Below, piece by piece: positions 54,475 through 63,190 of a stretch of DNA of 64,000 bases (position 1 is the stretch's first letter; each line of letters starts with the position of its first letter). The translations under genes were made by a program, and so were the position numbers. The DNA is taken from the NCBI GenBank assembly GCA_963792385.1, contig CAWBVZ010000002.1:186001-250000 (forward strand). Reading direction: 5' to 3'. The notes beneath the pieces were generated by a model, which was not told the DNA's origin, ran no database searches, and saw only the letters and a program-made list of their open reading frames with translations. This DNA comes from DASSUW01 sp963792385 (GTDB lineage Bacteria > Actinomycetota > Thermoleophilia > Solirubrobacterales > Solirubrobacteraceae).

Positions 54475-54875
54475 GGCGGGAACCCTAGGTCCCCGAGGTG
54501 CGCCGCGAAGTGCTCCTCGATCCCGCGCGCGTAGATCGGCCACATCCGCCGCAGCAGCGCGACGCCCTCGTCGGTGAGCTTGACCTGGAGGGCGCGGCGG
54601 TCGGCCGGGTCTGGCTCGCGGCGCACGTAGCCCGCCTTCTCGACGCGATCGACGAACCGGCTCATTGCGGTCGGGCTCAGCACCACCGCGTCGGCGATCT
54701 GGTTGACGCGCAGGCTGCGGCCCGGCTGGCGATAGAGCGCCCACAGCACGTCGTACCAGCTCAGGTCGGGCAGCCCGGCGGCCGCCAGGTCGCGACCGAT
54801 CGCGCGCGTCACGCGGGCATGGGCGTTCAGGAACGCGCGCCAGGTGGTGAGCGTCTCGTCATCGATCTCGGGCAC
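54423..54875 (-). CDS. MarR-family transcriptional regulator
   Basis: A 150-residue MarR protein. Its winged helix reads LRVNQIADAVVLSPTAMSRFVDRVEKAGYVRRE, followed by the wing PDPADRRALQVKLTDEG. The last 20 residues (GFPPCPSSASAGTASSTRSS) come from sequence that overlaps the start of the MBL gene and do not look like a normal MarR tail, so the C-terminus may be altered. It is divergent from an SDR gene, with a 20-bp palindrome between that it probably binds. Confidence 0.87.
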   Translation of the reverse strand: MPEIDDETLTTWRAFLNAHARVTRAIGRDLAAAGLPDLSWYDVLWALYRQPGRSLRVNQIADAVVLSPTAMSRFVDRVEKAGYVRREPDPADRRALQVKLTDEGVALLRRMWPIYARGIEEHFAAHLGDLGFPPCPSSASAGTASSTRSS

Positions 54876-54930
54876 GCCGGGCAGCGTAGCAAGAAAGCTG
54901 CACTTGCATTAGCTGCATCAGCATGTACTA

Positions 54931-54950
54931 TTAGGTGCACATGCACCTAA
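54931..54950. promoter_or_regulatory. MarR-type operator
   Basis: TTAGGTGCACATGCACCTAA has perfect 9-bp arms around CA and lies 18 bp before the SDR ATG. The surrounding gap (54876-54968) is AT-richer than average and has further TGCAT half-sites at 54905-54918. It probably controls the divergent MarR-MBL and SDR genes. Confidence 0.7.
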
Positions 54951-54968
54951 CGAGCAAAGGCGATCGAC

Positions 54969-55772
54969 ATGTATGACGGCAAGGTGGTCCTGATCACGGG
55001 CGGCGGCGGTGGCATCGGCCGCGCGGCAGCCCGCCGGTTCCTCGACGAAGGCGCGTCGGTGGTGCTGAGCGGCACGCGCGCCTCGGTGCTCGAAGCCGCG
55101 CAGGCGGAGCTCGACCCGATGGGCGAGCGGACGCTGATCGTCGCCGGCCAGGTGACCGGCCGCGAGCAGGCGCAGGCGCTCGTGGCGGCGGCCGTCGAGC
55201 GCTTCGGCGGCGTCGACGTGCTCGTCAACAGCACGGGGATCTTCCGCGTGACGCCGTTCGAGGAGCAGACCGAGGAGCACTTCGAGGAGGCCCTCGGATC
55301 GATCCTCCGGCCGACCTACTGGGTCTCGCAGGCGGTCGTGCCGGCCATGCGCGAGCGCGGCGGCGGCGCGATCGTCAACGTCGGCTCGATGTGGGCGCTC
55401 GACGCGATCGCGACCACGCCGACGAGCGCCTACTCGGCCGCCCAGGCCGGTCGCCACATGCTCACGAAAAACCTGGCGATCGAGCTGGCCGCCGACGGAA
55501 TCCGCGTCAACACGGTGGCGCTCGCGTTCGTCGAGACGCCCGCGTACGAGCGGTTCCTGAGCCACGAGGAGGCGCAGGCGGTGCTCGACGCGGTCGACTC
55601 GTTCCACCCGCTCGGGCGCCGCGGCCAGCCCGCCGACGTCGCCGAGGCGGTGCTCTTCCTCGCCGGCGACGGCGCCCGCTGGATCACGGGCACGACGCTG
55701 CCGATCGACGGCGGCGTGCTGGCCGGGCGCAGCCCAGCGCTCCAGCCCGAGCTGGACGCGGCCGCCGCCTAG
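54969..55772 (+). CDS. Short-chain dehydrogenase/reductase
   Basis: A 267-residue classical SDR. It shows TGGGGGIGRAAARRFL, NSTGIF at the NNAG position, the catalytic Ser in VGSMWAL, YSAAQAGRH in the YxxxK position (Lys is replaced by Gln-Ala-Gly: Y-S-A-A-Q), and the C-terminal ITGTTLPIDGG. The missing catalytic Lys is notable and may mean altered or no reductase activity. It is probably repressed by the divergent MarR. Its stop shares CTAG with htrA. Confidence 0.88.
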   Translation: MYDGKVVLITGGGGGIGRAAARRFLDEGASVVLSGTRASVLEAAQAELDPMGERTLIVAGQVTGREQAQALVAAAVERFGGVDVLVNSTGIFRVTPFEEQTEEHFEEALGSILRPTYWVSQAVVPAMRERGGGAIVNVGSMWALDAIATTPTSAYSAAQAGRHMLTKNLAIELAADGIRVNTVALAFVETPAYERFLSHEEAQAVLDAVDSFHPLGRRGQPADVAEAVLFLAGDGARWITGTTLPIDGGVLAGRSPALQPELDAAAA

Positions 55773-56923
55773 GTCTCCGACGCAGGAGTGCTGCCGAGCG
55801 TGACCTGAACGAGGCGGCTATGGCCGCCGCGGACCGCCTCGATGCTGATCCTGTCGCCCGGCTTGCGCTGGGCGACAGCGTCGGCGAGCTGCGCCGCGGT
55901 GTGGAGCGGCTTGCCGTCGAGGGCCACGATCGAGTCGCCGCCGACCAGGACGGTCTCGCCGTCGGCCGTCACCTGGTGGGTGGCGGGCTTCAGCCCGGCG
56001 CGCGCCGCCGGGCTGCCGCTGACGACGCGCGCGATCGCCACTCCCTGGCGCGGCGTCCCGCGCACGAGCTTGCTCATGCCCGGCGGGATCGTCTCGACCT
56101 GGAGACCGATCCAGGAGTGCTCGACATGCCCCTTGGCGATCAGCTGCTGAGCGGTCGACCGCGCGGTGTCACTCGGGATCGCGAAGCCGACGCCGACGTT
56201 CGCGTCGACCGTGCCGCCCTGGATCTGGGCGTTGACGCCGATGACGCGCCCGGAGCCGTCGAGCAGCGGCCCGCCGGAGTTGCCGTGGTTGATCGGCGCG
56301 TCGGTTTGGATCGCGTTCGGGATCGTGAGTCCGTCGGGCGCCTGGATGTCGCGCCCGGTGGCGCTCACGATCCCGGCGGTCATCGTGCGGTCGAGCCCGA
56401 ACGGGTTGCCGATCGCGTAGACCGGGTCGCCCGGCTGTGCCGATCCAGAGCTGTCGAAGGCGAGCGGATGGAGCGCGGACGCCGGCGCCGCGACGCGGAC
56501 GACGGCGAGATCGCTGGAGGCATCGGCGCCAACGACGCTCGCCGGATACGTGGCGCCGCCGCCGAAGCCGACACGGATCCCGGATCCGCCGGCGACGACA
56601 TGGTCATTGGTGAGGATGTCGCCGCGGTGGTCGATCACGAAGCCGGAGCCGAGCGACTGCACCTTCTTGGTGCTCGGCGGCGTGAACAAGGTCGGCGCGA
56701 CCTTCTGGGTCTCGGTCGCGGTGATGACGACGACGCCGGGTGCGTCGCGGCGATACAGCGCGGCCGGCGTCGCGGAGGTATTGACCGCCGCCGGGACCGC
56801 TCCCTGAGCAGCCGCGGGAGCCGTCGAGTCACCGCCTGCGACGAGGCCGGCGACGCCACCGGCGATGCCGCCACAGAGGGCCGCGGTGAGGGCTATGGAG
56901 AGTGTCCGTTGCATGCTCGCCAT
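55769..56923 (-). CDS. HtrA/DegP-like serine protease with PDZ domain
   Basis: A 384-residue envelope protease. It has a signal peptide/anchor (residues about 5-30), a trypsin-like domain with triad H108 (LTNDHVV), D138 (SSDLAVV) and S216 (INHGNSGGP), and one PDZ domain (about 280-378). An in-frame ATG three codons later (56914) is an alternative start. It lies 75 bp downstream of a sensor kinase/response regulator pair on the same strand, which suggests envelope-stress control. Confidence 0.93.
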   Translation of the reverse strand: MASMQRTLSIALTAALCGGIAGGVAGLVAGGDSTAPAAAQGAVPAAVNTSATPAALYRRDAPGVVVITATETQKVAPTLFTPPSTKKVQSLGSGFVIDHRGDILTNDHVVAGGSGIRVGFGGGATYPASVVGADASSDLAVVRVAAPASALHPLAFDSSGSAQPGDPVYAIGNPFGLDRTMTAGIVSATGRDIQAPDGLTIPNAIQTDAPINHGNSGGPLLDGSGRVIGVNAQIQGGTVDANVGVGFAIPSDTARSTAQQLIAKGHVEHSWIGLQVETIPPGMSKLVRGTPRQGVAIARVVSGSPAARAGLKPATHQVTADGETVLVGGDSIVALDGKPLHTAAQLADAVAQRKPGDRISIEAVRGGHSRLVQVTLGSTPASET

Positions 56924-56998
56924 GCTCGCCCTCGCGACCGCGTCGAACGATCGGGCGCACGCGCGATCCGGGGGATGATCCCGGCGTCATCCGACCCG

Positions 56999-58201
56999 TC
57001 ATCCGTCCGCCGGCAGCACGGCCTGGACCGTCGTGCCGCGCCCCGGCACGGTCGTGACGATCAGCTCGCCGCCCGCGGATCGGACCCGCTGCTCGCTCGA
57101 CGCGAGGCCGACGTGGCCGTCGAGCAGCGCAGCCTCGCGGCGTGAGGGGTCGAAGCCGGCGCCGTCGTCGCGCACCTCTAGCTCGATCCGCTCATGGTCC
57201 GCCGCGACGGTGACGGCGACGTGCGACGCGCCGCTGTGCTTCGCCGCGTTCGTGAGCAGCTCGCGGGTCAGCACCACGATCAGTTCGTCGTGGTGGCCGA
57301 TGCCCGCGGGATCGACCGCGACCGTGATCTCGGCGCCCATCCGCACGGCGCTGCGGTCGGCGATCGCGCGCAGCGCCGCCGGCAGCCCCGCGTGGTCGAG
57401 GACGTACGGGTGCAGTTCGAAGATCTCCCCGCGGATCTGCGCCATCGTCTCGTCGATCGCGTCGCGCGCGCGCTCGAACGACGCCTCGCGGCCCGTGCGG
57501 TGGTAATCGTCCAGCTCCTGGTGGGCGAGCGACAGTGTCTGCACCGATTCGTCGTGCAGGAGCCCGGCCAGACGGCGCCGCTCGCGCTGCTCGGACGCGA
57601 GCGCGTGGGCGGCGAGCTGGCCGCGTTGCTTGGCGAGCTTGGCGATTGCCGCCTCGCGCCGGTGGAGGACGCTCGACACCAGCGTCGCGGCGAGCCCGAT
57701 CCACGCCAGGTAGGCGACCTGGCTGATCATGCGCGCCGTCGCCTGTTCTTCGCCGGCGGTCGGATGCACGACCGACAGCAGGATGTAGGCGCCGACGGCG
57801 CCGAGCGCCCAGCCCGCGGTCAGCCGTGGCCGCAGCCGTGCCGCCGCCAGCACCGGCAGCACGAAGAACGCCATCGCGGTCTCCGAGAACGGGCCGCCGG
57901 ACGCGTAGGTGAGCGCCACGATCGCGGCGAGGTCGACGAACGGCTCGATCCTGTCGAGCACCGCCGGCGGCGCGACCGCCCCCCTGCGGACCGCCAGACG
58001 CAGGGCGAGGAGCGCGGCCGCCCAGATCCCGAACGCGGCGAGCAGGAACGGGAAGGCGCGCGTGTGCTCGACCGGGTGGTCCACCAGCTGTTCGCCCAGC
58101 AGCACCACCGGGACGAGCGCCGCGCGCAGCGTCGCGAGCCACAGAAGGTCGATCCCGCCGGCGGGAGCGTCGTCCTGGTCGCGCGCCCGCCAGGCCGTCA
58201 C
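56999..58201 (-). CDS. NarL-type sensor histidine kinase
   Basis: A 400-residue kinase with about five or six hydrophobic segments in residues 20-180 and no large extracellular loop, then a HisKA_3 domain with H216 (ERRRLAGLLHDESVQTL) and a HATPase domain (TNAAKHS, VRDDGAGFDP, GHVGLASSEQRV). It should sense a membrane or lipid-phase signal and phosphorylate the adjacent NarL-type regulator. Its ATG overlaps the regulator's stop. Confidence 0.92.
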   Translation of the reverse strand: MTAWRARDQDDAPAGGIDLLWLATLRAALVPVVLLGEQLVDHPVEHTRAFPFLLAAFGIWAAALLALRLAVRRGAVAPPAVLDRIEPFVDLAAIVALTYASGGPFSETAMAFFVLPVLAAARLRPRLTAGWALGAVGAYILLSVVHPTAGEEQATARMISQVAYLAWIGLAATLVSSVLHRREAAIAKLAKQRGQLAAHALASEQRERRRLAGLLHDESVQTLSLAHQELDDYHRTGREASFERARDAIDETMAQIRGEIFELHPYVLDHAGLPAALRAIADRSAVRMGAEITVAVDPAGIGHHDELIVVLTRELLTNAAKHSGASHVAVTVAADHERIELEVRDDGAGFDPSRREAALLDGHVGLASSEQRVRSAGGELIVTTVPGRGTTVQAVLPADG

Positions 58202-58842
58202 TCCAGCAACCCGCGCCTCATCGCCTCCGCGACCGCGGCCGCCCGCTCGGACACGCCGAGCTTCTCGTACAGCCGTGCCTGATGGGTCTTGACGGTCGGG
58301 AGCGCCACGATCAGCCGGTCGGCGATCTGGGGTCCGGAGAGCCCGTCGGCCATCAGGCTGAGGACCTCGCGTTCCCTGGCGGTGAGGATCGGGCGCTCCT
58401 CGCCGGTTCCGCGCACCCTGACCTGATCGAACACGCCCGCCTGCAGCGCGGGGTCGATCACGGTGCCGCCGCGGGCGACGGCGGCGATCGCGTCGAGGAT
58501 CGCCTCGCGGTCGGCCTCCTTGCGGAAGTAGCCGGCGGCGCCGGTCTGTACCGCGCGGTACACGACCTCGGGATCGCTCGACGCCGACAGGAACAGCACG
58601 CGGCTCGGTATGCCGTCGCGGACGAGCGCGTTGAGGATCTGCAGCCCGTCGAGGCCGGGCAGCCGCATGTCGAGCACCGCGACCTGCGGCACGACGTCGC
58701 GGATCAGGTCGAGCGCCGCGCGCCCCTCGGCGGCGGCGCCGACAAGCTCGAGTTCCGGCCGCTCGCGAACCGCGCGCTCGATCCCTTCGCGGAACAGCGG
58801 GTGATCGTCGGCGACCACGACCCTCACGCGGGGCGGCGGCAT
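58198..58842 (-). CDS. NarL/FixJ-type response regulator
   Basis: A 214-residue regulator: a receiver domain (residues 5-120, phospho-Asp D58 in VAVLDMRLPG) and a LuxR-type helix-turn-helix (about 150-210, LTAREREVLSLMADGLSGPQIADRLIVALPTVKTH). The ATG at 58842 gives a normal N-terminus. It is the first gene of the RR-HK-HtrA set. A perfect inverted repeat upstream (58963-58980) may be its own site or that of the divergent transporter gene. Confidence 0.93.
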   Translation of the reverse strand: MPPPRVRVVVADDHPLFREGIERAVRERPELELVGAAAEGRAALDLIRDVVPQVAVLDMRLPGLDGLQILNALVRDGIPSRVLFLSASSDPEVVYRAVQTGAAGYFRKEADREAILDAIAAVARGGTVIDPALQAGVFDQVRVRGTGEERPILTAREREVLSLMADGLSGPQIADRLIVALPTVKTHQARLYEKLGVSERAAAVAEAMRRGLLE

Positions 58843-58962
58843 CGACGAATCATGTCGCAACCGCGGGGCATGGCGGGTGAAGGTGGTGGGCGTCATGGCG
58901 GAGCGCGTTGAGGTTCGCCGTTCGCTAGGGCGCCTGCCATCGGCCGATCGGCTGGTCGTTCG

Positions 58963-58980
58963 GACGACCTCCAGGTCGTC
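58963..58980. promoter_or_regulatory. Inverted repeat between response regulator and transporter genes
   Basis: GACGACCT and AGGTCGTC, perfect 8-bp arms around CC, lie in the 219-bp gap 58843-59061. I see no gene in that gap. The site could be a regulator-binding site for either divergent gene. Confidence 0.4.
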
Positions 58981-59061
58981 TTCAAAGGGTCCGGGCGGTC
59001 GATGGTGGGGCCGCCGGGACGGCGCGACGATCCTCCCAACCAACACAGGAAGGAGCGCGAC

Positions 59062-59730
59062 ATGGCAGTTCACGTAGAACAGGACCCGATCGCGTTCGAC
59101 GTCGAGGACGACCCGATGCGCGCGCCCGCTCGCATGCACACCGCGGGCCGGGCGCTGCCCGCGATCGCCGACCCGGCCCCGCTCGGGCTTGCCGCCCTGG
59201 CGATGACCACGCTGGTGTTCAGCATCTTCAACGCCGACCTAGTGAGCCGGACCGGAGAGCCGATCGTGCTCGGCCTGGCGGTCGCCTATGGCGGCCTCGC
59301 CCAGCTGCTGGCCGGCATGTGGGAGTTCCGCCGCGGGAACGCCTTTGGCGCCCTGACGTTCGGCTCCTACGCGGCGTTCTGGCTGTCGTTCTGGGTGCTC
59401 GAGGAGTTCCTCGTCAAGCAGATCCCGGCCGCCGAGGCCGGAAGCGCCATCGCCCTCTATTTCATCGTCTGGGCGATCTTCACCGCGCTTCTGTGGGTCG
59501 CTTCTCTGCGGACCACGCCCGCGGTGAGCGTGATGCTCGCGTTGCTCGGCGTCACGTTCCTGCTGCTCGGCATCGGTGACGCCGGCTCGCACAGCGAGCT
59601 CGTGAAGATCGGTGGCTGGTTCGGCATCGCGACCGCTGCAGCCGGGCTGTACGCCGCCTTCGCGGCGCTCATCAACACCACCTACGAGCGGACGCTGCTT
59701 CCGCTCCGGCCGGTGCGACGCGCACCGTAG
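59062..59730 (+). CDS. GPR1/FUN34/YaaH-type acetate/succinate transporter
   Basis: A 222-residue membrane protein with six hydrophobic segments after a polar N-terminus of about 38 residues. The family signature NPAPLGL is present as DPAPLGLAALAMTT, and FWVLEEF and the internal GLAQLLAGMWEFRRGNAFG segment are typical. It probably moves acetate or succinate with protons. It has a strong ribosome-binding site (GGAAGGAG). A GC-rich terminator follows. Confidence 0.9.
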   Translation: MAVHVEQDPIAFDVEDDPMRAPARMHTAGRALPAIADPAPLGLAALAMTTLVFSIFNADLVSRTGEPIVLGLAVAYGGLAQLLAGMWEFRRGNAFGALTFGSYAAFWLSFWVLEEFLVKQIPAAEAGSAIALYFIVWAIFTALLWVASLRTTPAVSVMLALLGVTFLLLGIGDAGSHSELVKIGGWFGIATAAAGLYAAFAALINTTYERTLLPLRPVRRAP

Positions 59731-59746
59731 ATCCCCCCAGGACCCT

Positions 59747-59773
59747 CCGGGACCCTCCTCGTGGGGGTCCCGG
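59747..59773 (+). terminator. GC-rich hairpin after the transporter gene
   Basis: CCGGGACCC (59747-59755) and GGGTCCCGG (59765-59773) form a perfect 9-bp stem with a 9-base loop, 17 bp after the stop codon. There is no T-run, so it is a hairpin-only terminator or a partial attenuator for the next small gene. Confidence 0.55.
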
Positions 59774-59801
59774 CGGGGTTCGCTCCCCACAGGAGGACAC
59801 G

Positions 59802-59996
59802 ATGTCCGTAGGTGTCAACGAAAGCCGCGCGCTCGAGCTCGTCATCCGCACGGCGATCGCCGAGGAGCGGCTGCTCCAGCGCCGGCTCGACCGGCTGGCC
59901 TCCGAGCAGCGGCGCACGCGTTCGCAGATCGAGCAGGAGCTGCGCCGCGAGCACTTCGGCCGGCTGCCGGAGGGCTGGAACGGCGGCGGGCGCTAG
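59802..59996 (+). CDS. Small helical protein, function unknown
   Basis: A 64-residue protein, almost entirely one charged helix (LELVIRTAIAEERLLQRRLD..., SEQRRTRSQIEQELRRE), likely a coiled coil, ending FGRLPEGWNGGGR. It has a good ribosome-binding site (AGGAGG). No homologue is recognised. Its stop shares CTAG with the convergent kinase gene. Confidence 0.6.
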   Translation: MSVGVNESRALELVIRTAIAEERLLQRRLDRLASEQRRTRSQIEQELRREHFGRLPEGWNGGGR

Positions 59997-60931
59997 CCGG
60001 GCGTGAGCCCAGGCAGCTCCGACCGGTATGGCGGCGATGCGCCGGGCCGCGCGCAGGTGCGGGCGGCGACCAGGCACGCGAACGCCGTCGCCTCGACCGC
60101 GAGGTCGATCGTGCCGAGGTCATCGCGGGTCAGGCCGCGCTCACGCCACCAGGCGAGGAAGCCGCCGCCGAACGCGTCCCCGGCCCCGATCGTGTCGACG
60201 ACCTTGGCACGTGGGGCGGGGACCGCCACCTCAGCGGTGCGGGTCACGACCACGGCGCCGCTCGGCCCGCGCGTCAGCAGCGCGAGCGTCGGTCCCTGCT
60301 CGAGCAGCGTGCGGACGGCCTCGACCGGCGGCAGGCCGGGCTCGAGCCAGTCCATGTCCTCTTCGCTGACCTTCACCACGTGGCTGTGCCCGAGCACCCG
60401 CCGCAGCCGCGCGCGGTAAGCCTCGGGATCGTCGATCGACCACGGGCGGATGTTCGGGTCGACCGCGATCAGGGCCTCGCCGGCGAGCCGTTCGACGACC
60501 GCCTCGAGCGCGGTCGCGACCGGCTCGAGCAGCAGCGCGAGCGTCCCCACGTGGACCATGTCGACGTTCGCAGGGAGCGTGGCCAGGGCGGTCTCGGCGG
60601 TCAGGCCGGGTACGGACGTGCCGCGCTCATAGAACCGGTAGCGGGCGACGCCGTCGTCGTCGACCTCGACGAGCGCCAGCGTCGTCGGGTCGTTCGTCCG
60701 GACCATGGTGTCGAGATGGACCCCGTCCTCGGCGAGCAGGCCGGCGAGGCGGTCGCCGAAGCGGTCCGTCGAGATACGGCCGAGGTAGGCGACCGGCTGC
60801 TCGAGCCGGCCGATCGTGCGCGCCGTGTTGAAGGCGCCGCCGCCGGGATGGCCGGCGAGCGCATCGCTCTCGCCCTGTACGACGAGGTCGTAGAGCGCCT
60901 CGCCGGCGACGAGGATGACGCCGTCGCTCAT
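59993..60931 (-). CDS. PfkB-family carbohydrate kinase (fructokinase-like)
   Basis: A 312-residue ribokinase-family sugar kinase. Signature 1 is GHPGGGAFNTARTIGRL and signature 2 is DTIGAGDAFGGGFLAW, with the catalytic Asp in GAGD. It likely phosphorylates fructose or a related sugar taken up by the adjacent ABC system. It is co-transcribed after the LacI gene, which overlaps its ATG (ATGA at 60928-60931). Confidence 0.92.
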   Translation of the reverse strand: MSDGVILVAGEALYDLVVQGESDALAGHPGGGAFNTARTIGRLEQPVAYLGRISTDRFGDRLAGLLAEDGVHLDTMVRTNDPTTLALVEVDDDGVARYRFYERGTSVPGLTAETALATLPANVDMVHVGTLALLLEPVATALEAVVERLAGEALIAVDPNIRPWSIDDPEAYRARLRRVLGHSHVVKVSEEDMDWLEPGLPPVEAVRTLLEQGPTLALLTRGPSGAVVVTRTAEVAVPAPRAKVVDTIGAGDAFGGGFLAWWRERGLTRDDLGTIDLAVEATAFACLVAARTCARPGASPPYRSELPGLTPG

Positions 60932-62010
60932 GGCCGCAGCTCCCCGGTCCCGCGCTCGATCAAGGTTGTCGGCACCTGGGCGCGGCGCGATGGGCCGGTC
61001 CGGCCGTCGAGGCGCGCGAACAGCAGCTCGGCCGACATCCGCCCGAGCTCGTTGGCGTCCTGCGCGATCACGGTCAACCCGGGGTCGAGCGCGTCGGCCA
61101 GCGTCAGGTCGTCGAAGCCCACGAGCGCGATGCGCCGGTGCAGATCGAGCTGCCGGAGCCGCTGGATGACGCCGATCGAGATCAGGTTCTGCGCGCTGAA
61201 CAGCGCGGTCGGAGGATCGTCCGCGCTCAGCAGGTCGGCCGCCGCGGCCGAGCCGTGCACGCTGTCGTGCAGCTCCGTCACCACGAGCCGCTCGTCGTAC
61301 GCGACCCCGTGCGCGGCCAGTGCCTCGCGGTAGCCGCGCAGACGCTCGGCCGCCGTGAAGATCCGCTGCTGATCGCCAAGGAAGCCGATCCGGCGGTGCC
61401 CGCCATTCAACAGATGCGTGGTAGCGGCGAACGCGCCGCCGGCGTTGTCGCTCAGCACGCAGTCGGCGTCGATGAAGCCCGGCGGGCGATCGACGAACAC
61501 CAGCGCCACGCCGGCGTCGCTCTCGGACCGCAGGTACGAGTGGTCGGTGCCCGACGGCACGACGATCAGTCCGTCGACCCGGCGCGAGAGGAACGCCTCC
61601 GCCAGCTCGCGCTCGCGGTCGGCGTCCTCGTCGGAGCTGCCGACCAGCGGGAGCACGCCACGCGTTCGCGCCACGGTCTCGACGCCGCGCAGCAGGCCCG
61701 CATGGAACGGGTTGGCGACGTCGTCGAAGACGAGCCCGATGCTGGCCGACGCGCGGTCGGCGCGACGCAGATTCGTGGCCGTGAGGTCGCGCCGGTACCC
61801 GAGCAGGGCCACAGCCTCGCGCACCTTCGCGGCGAGGTCGGGGCGGACGCTGCCGTCCGCGTTGATGACCCGCGACACCGTGGCGAGGCTCACGCCCGCC
61901 AGCGTGGCCACCTCCTTCATGGTGGGCCGGCGAGAGCCGTTGCCGAGCGGCTTCTCAGAAAACGTTTCTTCAGACACAGAATCGTCGTCGGGTGCAGGTG
62001 TGGCGGACAT
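60928..62010 (-). CDS. LacI-family transcriptional regulator of sugar use
   Basis: A LacI protein of about 360 residues. A short acidic N-terminal extension (SATPAPDDDSVSEETFSEKP) precedes the helix-turn-helix TMKEVATLAGVSLATVSRVINADGSVRP. The effector domain follows (GLVFDDVANPFHAGLLRGVE ... ALVGFDDLTLADALDPGLTV). The start is probably ATG 62010 (62028 is possible). It is divergent from a sugar ABC operon, with AAACGTTT-type operators in the gap and inside its own 5' coding end. Confidence 0.92.
   Translation of the reverse strand: MSATPAPDDDSVSEETFSEKPLGNGSRRPTMKEVATLAGVSLATVSRVINADGSVRPDLAAKVREAVALLGYRRDLTATNLRRADRASASIGLVFDDVANPFHAGLLRGVETVARTRGVLPLVGSSDEDADRERELAEAFLSRRVDGLIVVPSGTDHSYLRSESDAGVALVFVDRPPGFIDADCVLSDNAGGAFAATTHLLNGGHRRIGFLGDQQRIFTAAERLRGYREALAAHGVAYDERLVVTELHDSVHGSAAAADLLSADDPPTALFSAQNLISIGVIQRLRQLDLHRRIALVGFDDLTLADALDPGLTVIAQDANELGRMSAELLFARLDGRTGPSRRAQVPTTLIERGTGELRP
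61957..61970. promoter_or_regulatory. AAACGTTT operator inside the 5' end of the LacI gene
   Basis: AGAAAACGTTTCTT contains the 8-bp palindrome AAACGTTT (61960-61967), about 130 bp from a matching site at 62094-62101. It falls in the poorly conserved N-terminal extension of the LacI protein, so it can serve as an autoregulatory or loop-forming site. Confidence 0.5.
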
Positions 62011-62089
62011 GGGGGCACTGTACACCATCGTGCCAAGAAAACGTACTCTCTTGACAACAAGGTTGATGGTACCTACAGTGATCGACACG

Positions 62090-62103
62090 CTGTAAACGTT
62101 TCC
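62090..62103. promoter_or_regulatory. LacI operator upstream of the sugar ABC operon
   Basis: CTGTAAACGTTTCC contains AAACGTTT (62094-62101), 52 bp before the binding-protein ATG. A TTGACA-like hexamer at 62051-62056 lies upstream. The site fits repression of the ABC operon by the adjacent LacI. Confidence 0.6.
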
Positions 62104-62152
62104 TCGGTGAGGGCCGGGGAAGACCGAATCTCCTTGGGAGGAGAGGAATTCC

Positions 62153-63190
62153 ATGGCCAACACACGGGTGAAGTTCTCGTTGTCTCTCGTCGCTGTGATC
62201 GCGCTGATGGGGCTCGTCGTCGGCGTTGTCGCCGGCCGGGCCTCGGGCGGTTCGTCGGGCTCGAGCTCGGGCGGCGGCAGCGGCGGCACAGCCGCCGGCA
62301 AGAAGATCGACGTGATCATCAAGGCGTCGGACTCCGAGTTCTGGCAATCGATGCTCGCCGGCGCGCAGAAGGCCGGCAAGGACTACGGGCTGGAGGTCGG
62401 CCTGTTCGGCCCGACCTCCGAGACCGACGTCAACCAGCAGGTGCAGCTCGTCGAGAACTCGATCTCGCGCGGCGCCGACGCGATCGTCGTCGCCCCGAAC
62501 TCCTCAGACGCGCTCAACAACGTGATCGAGCGGGCCCGCAAGGGCGGCATGAAGGTAATCGTCGCCGACACCGCGGTCACGACGGACTCCGAGGGCTTCA
62601 TCGGCACCGACAACATCAAGGCGGCCGAGCAGGCCGGGAAGCGGATGTGCGACCTCGCCACGCAGGCCGGGAACGAGTCCGGTGACGTGATGATCTCCTC
62701 CTCGGTGGCCGGCGTGCAGGTGCTCAAGGACCGCGACGCGGGCTTCCGGGCGGGCCTGAAGGCATGCCCCGGCCTGAAGGTCTCGGTCGTCCGTTACAAC
62801 AACAACGACCTCAACACGGCGGCCAGCCAGGTCAACGACGCGCTGACCGCCAATCCGAACCTGGTCGGCGTCTTCGCCGCCAACAACACGTCGGGCAACG
62901 GCGCCGCCCGCGCGATCAAGGACAACGACGCCGCCGACAGCATCCCGGTCGTCGCGTTCGACACCGACCCGCAGGAGAACGCGGCGCTGGCCGACGGCTC
63001 GATCGACGCGCTGGTGGTCCAGAACCCGTACTTCTTCGGCTACCAGGGCGTGGTCGAGGCGGCGATGGCCACGGTCGACAACGTGCCGCCGCGCCGGCTC
63101 GACCCGGGCGCCGTGCTCGCGGACAAGAAGAACATGGCCACGGCCGAGGTCAAGCAGCTCCTGACCCCGCCGACCACGAAGGCGCAGTAA
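62153..63190 (+). CDS. Sugar ABC transporter substrate-binding protein (RbsB-like)
   Basis: A 345-residue periplasmic-binding-protein-4 type protein. It has an N-terminal hydrophobic segment (residues about 8-27), a Ser/Gly linker, then the ribose-binding-like fold (DVIIKASDSEFWQSMLAGAQ, ADAIVVAPNSSDAL, VVAFDTDPQENAALADGSID). No lipobox Cys is present, so it is probably held by an uncleaved N-terminal helix or released after signal cleavage. A strong ribosome-binding site (GGGAGGAGAGG) precedes it. Its stop overlaps the ATPase start (TAATG). Confidence 0.9.
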   Translation: MANTRVKFSLSLVAVIALMGLVVGVVAGRASGGSSGSSSGGGSGGTAAGKKIDVIIKASDSEFWQSMLAGAQKAGKDYGLEVGLFGPTSETDVNQQVQLVENSISRGADAIVVAPNSSDALNNVIERARKGGMKVIVADTAVTTDSEGFIGTDNIKAAEQAGKRMCDLATQAGNESGDVMISSSVAGVQVLKDRDAGFRAGLKACPGLKVSVVRYNNNDLNTAASQVNDALTANPNLVGVFAANNTSGNGAARAIKDNDAADSIPVVAFDTDPQENAALADGSIDALVVQNPYFFGYQGVVEAAMATVDNVPPRRLDPGAVLADKKNMATAEVKQLLTPPTTKAQ

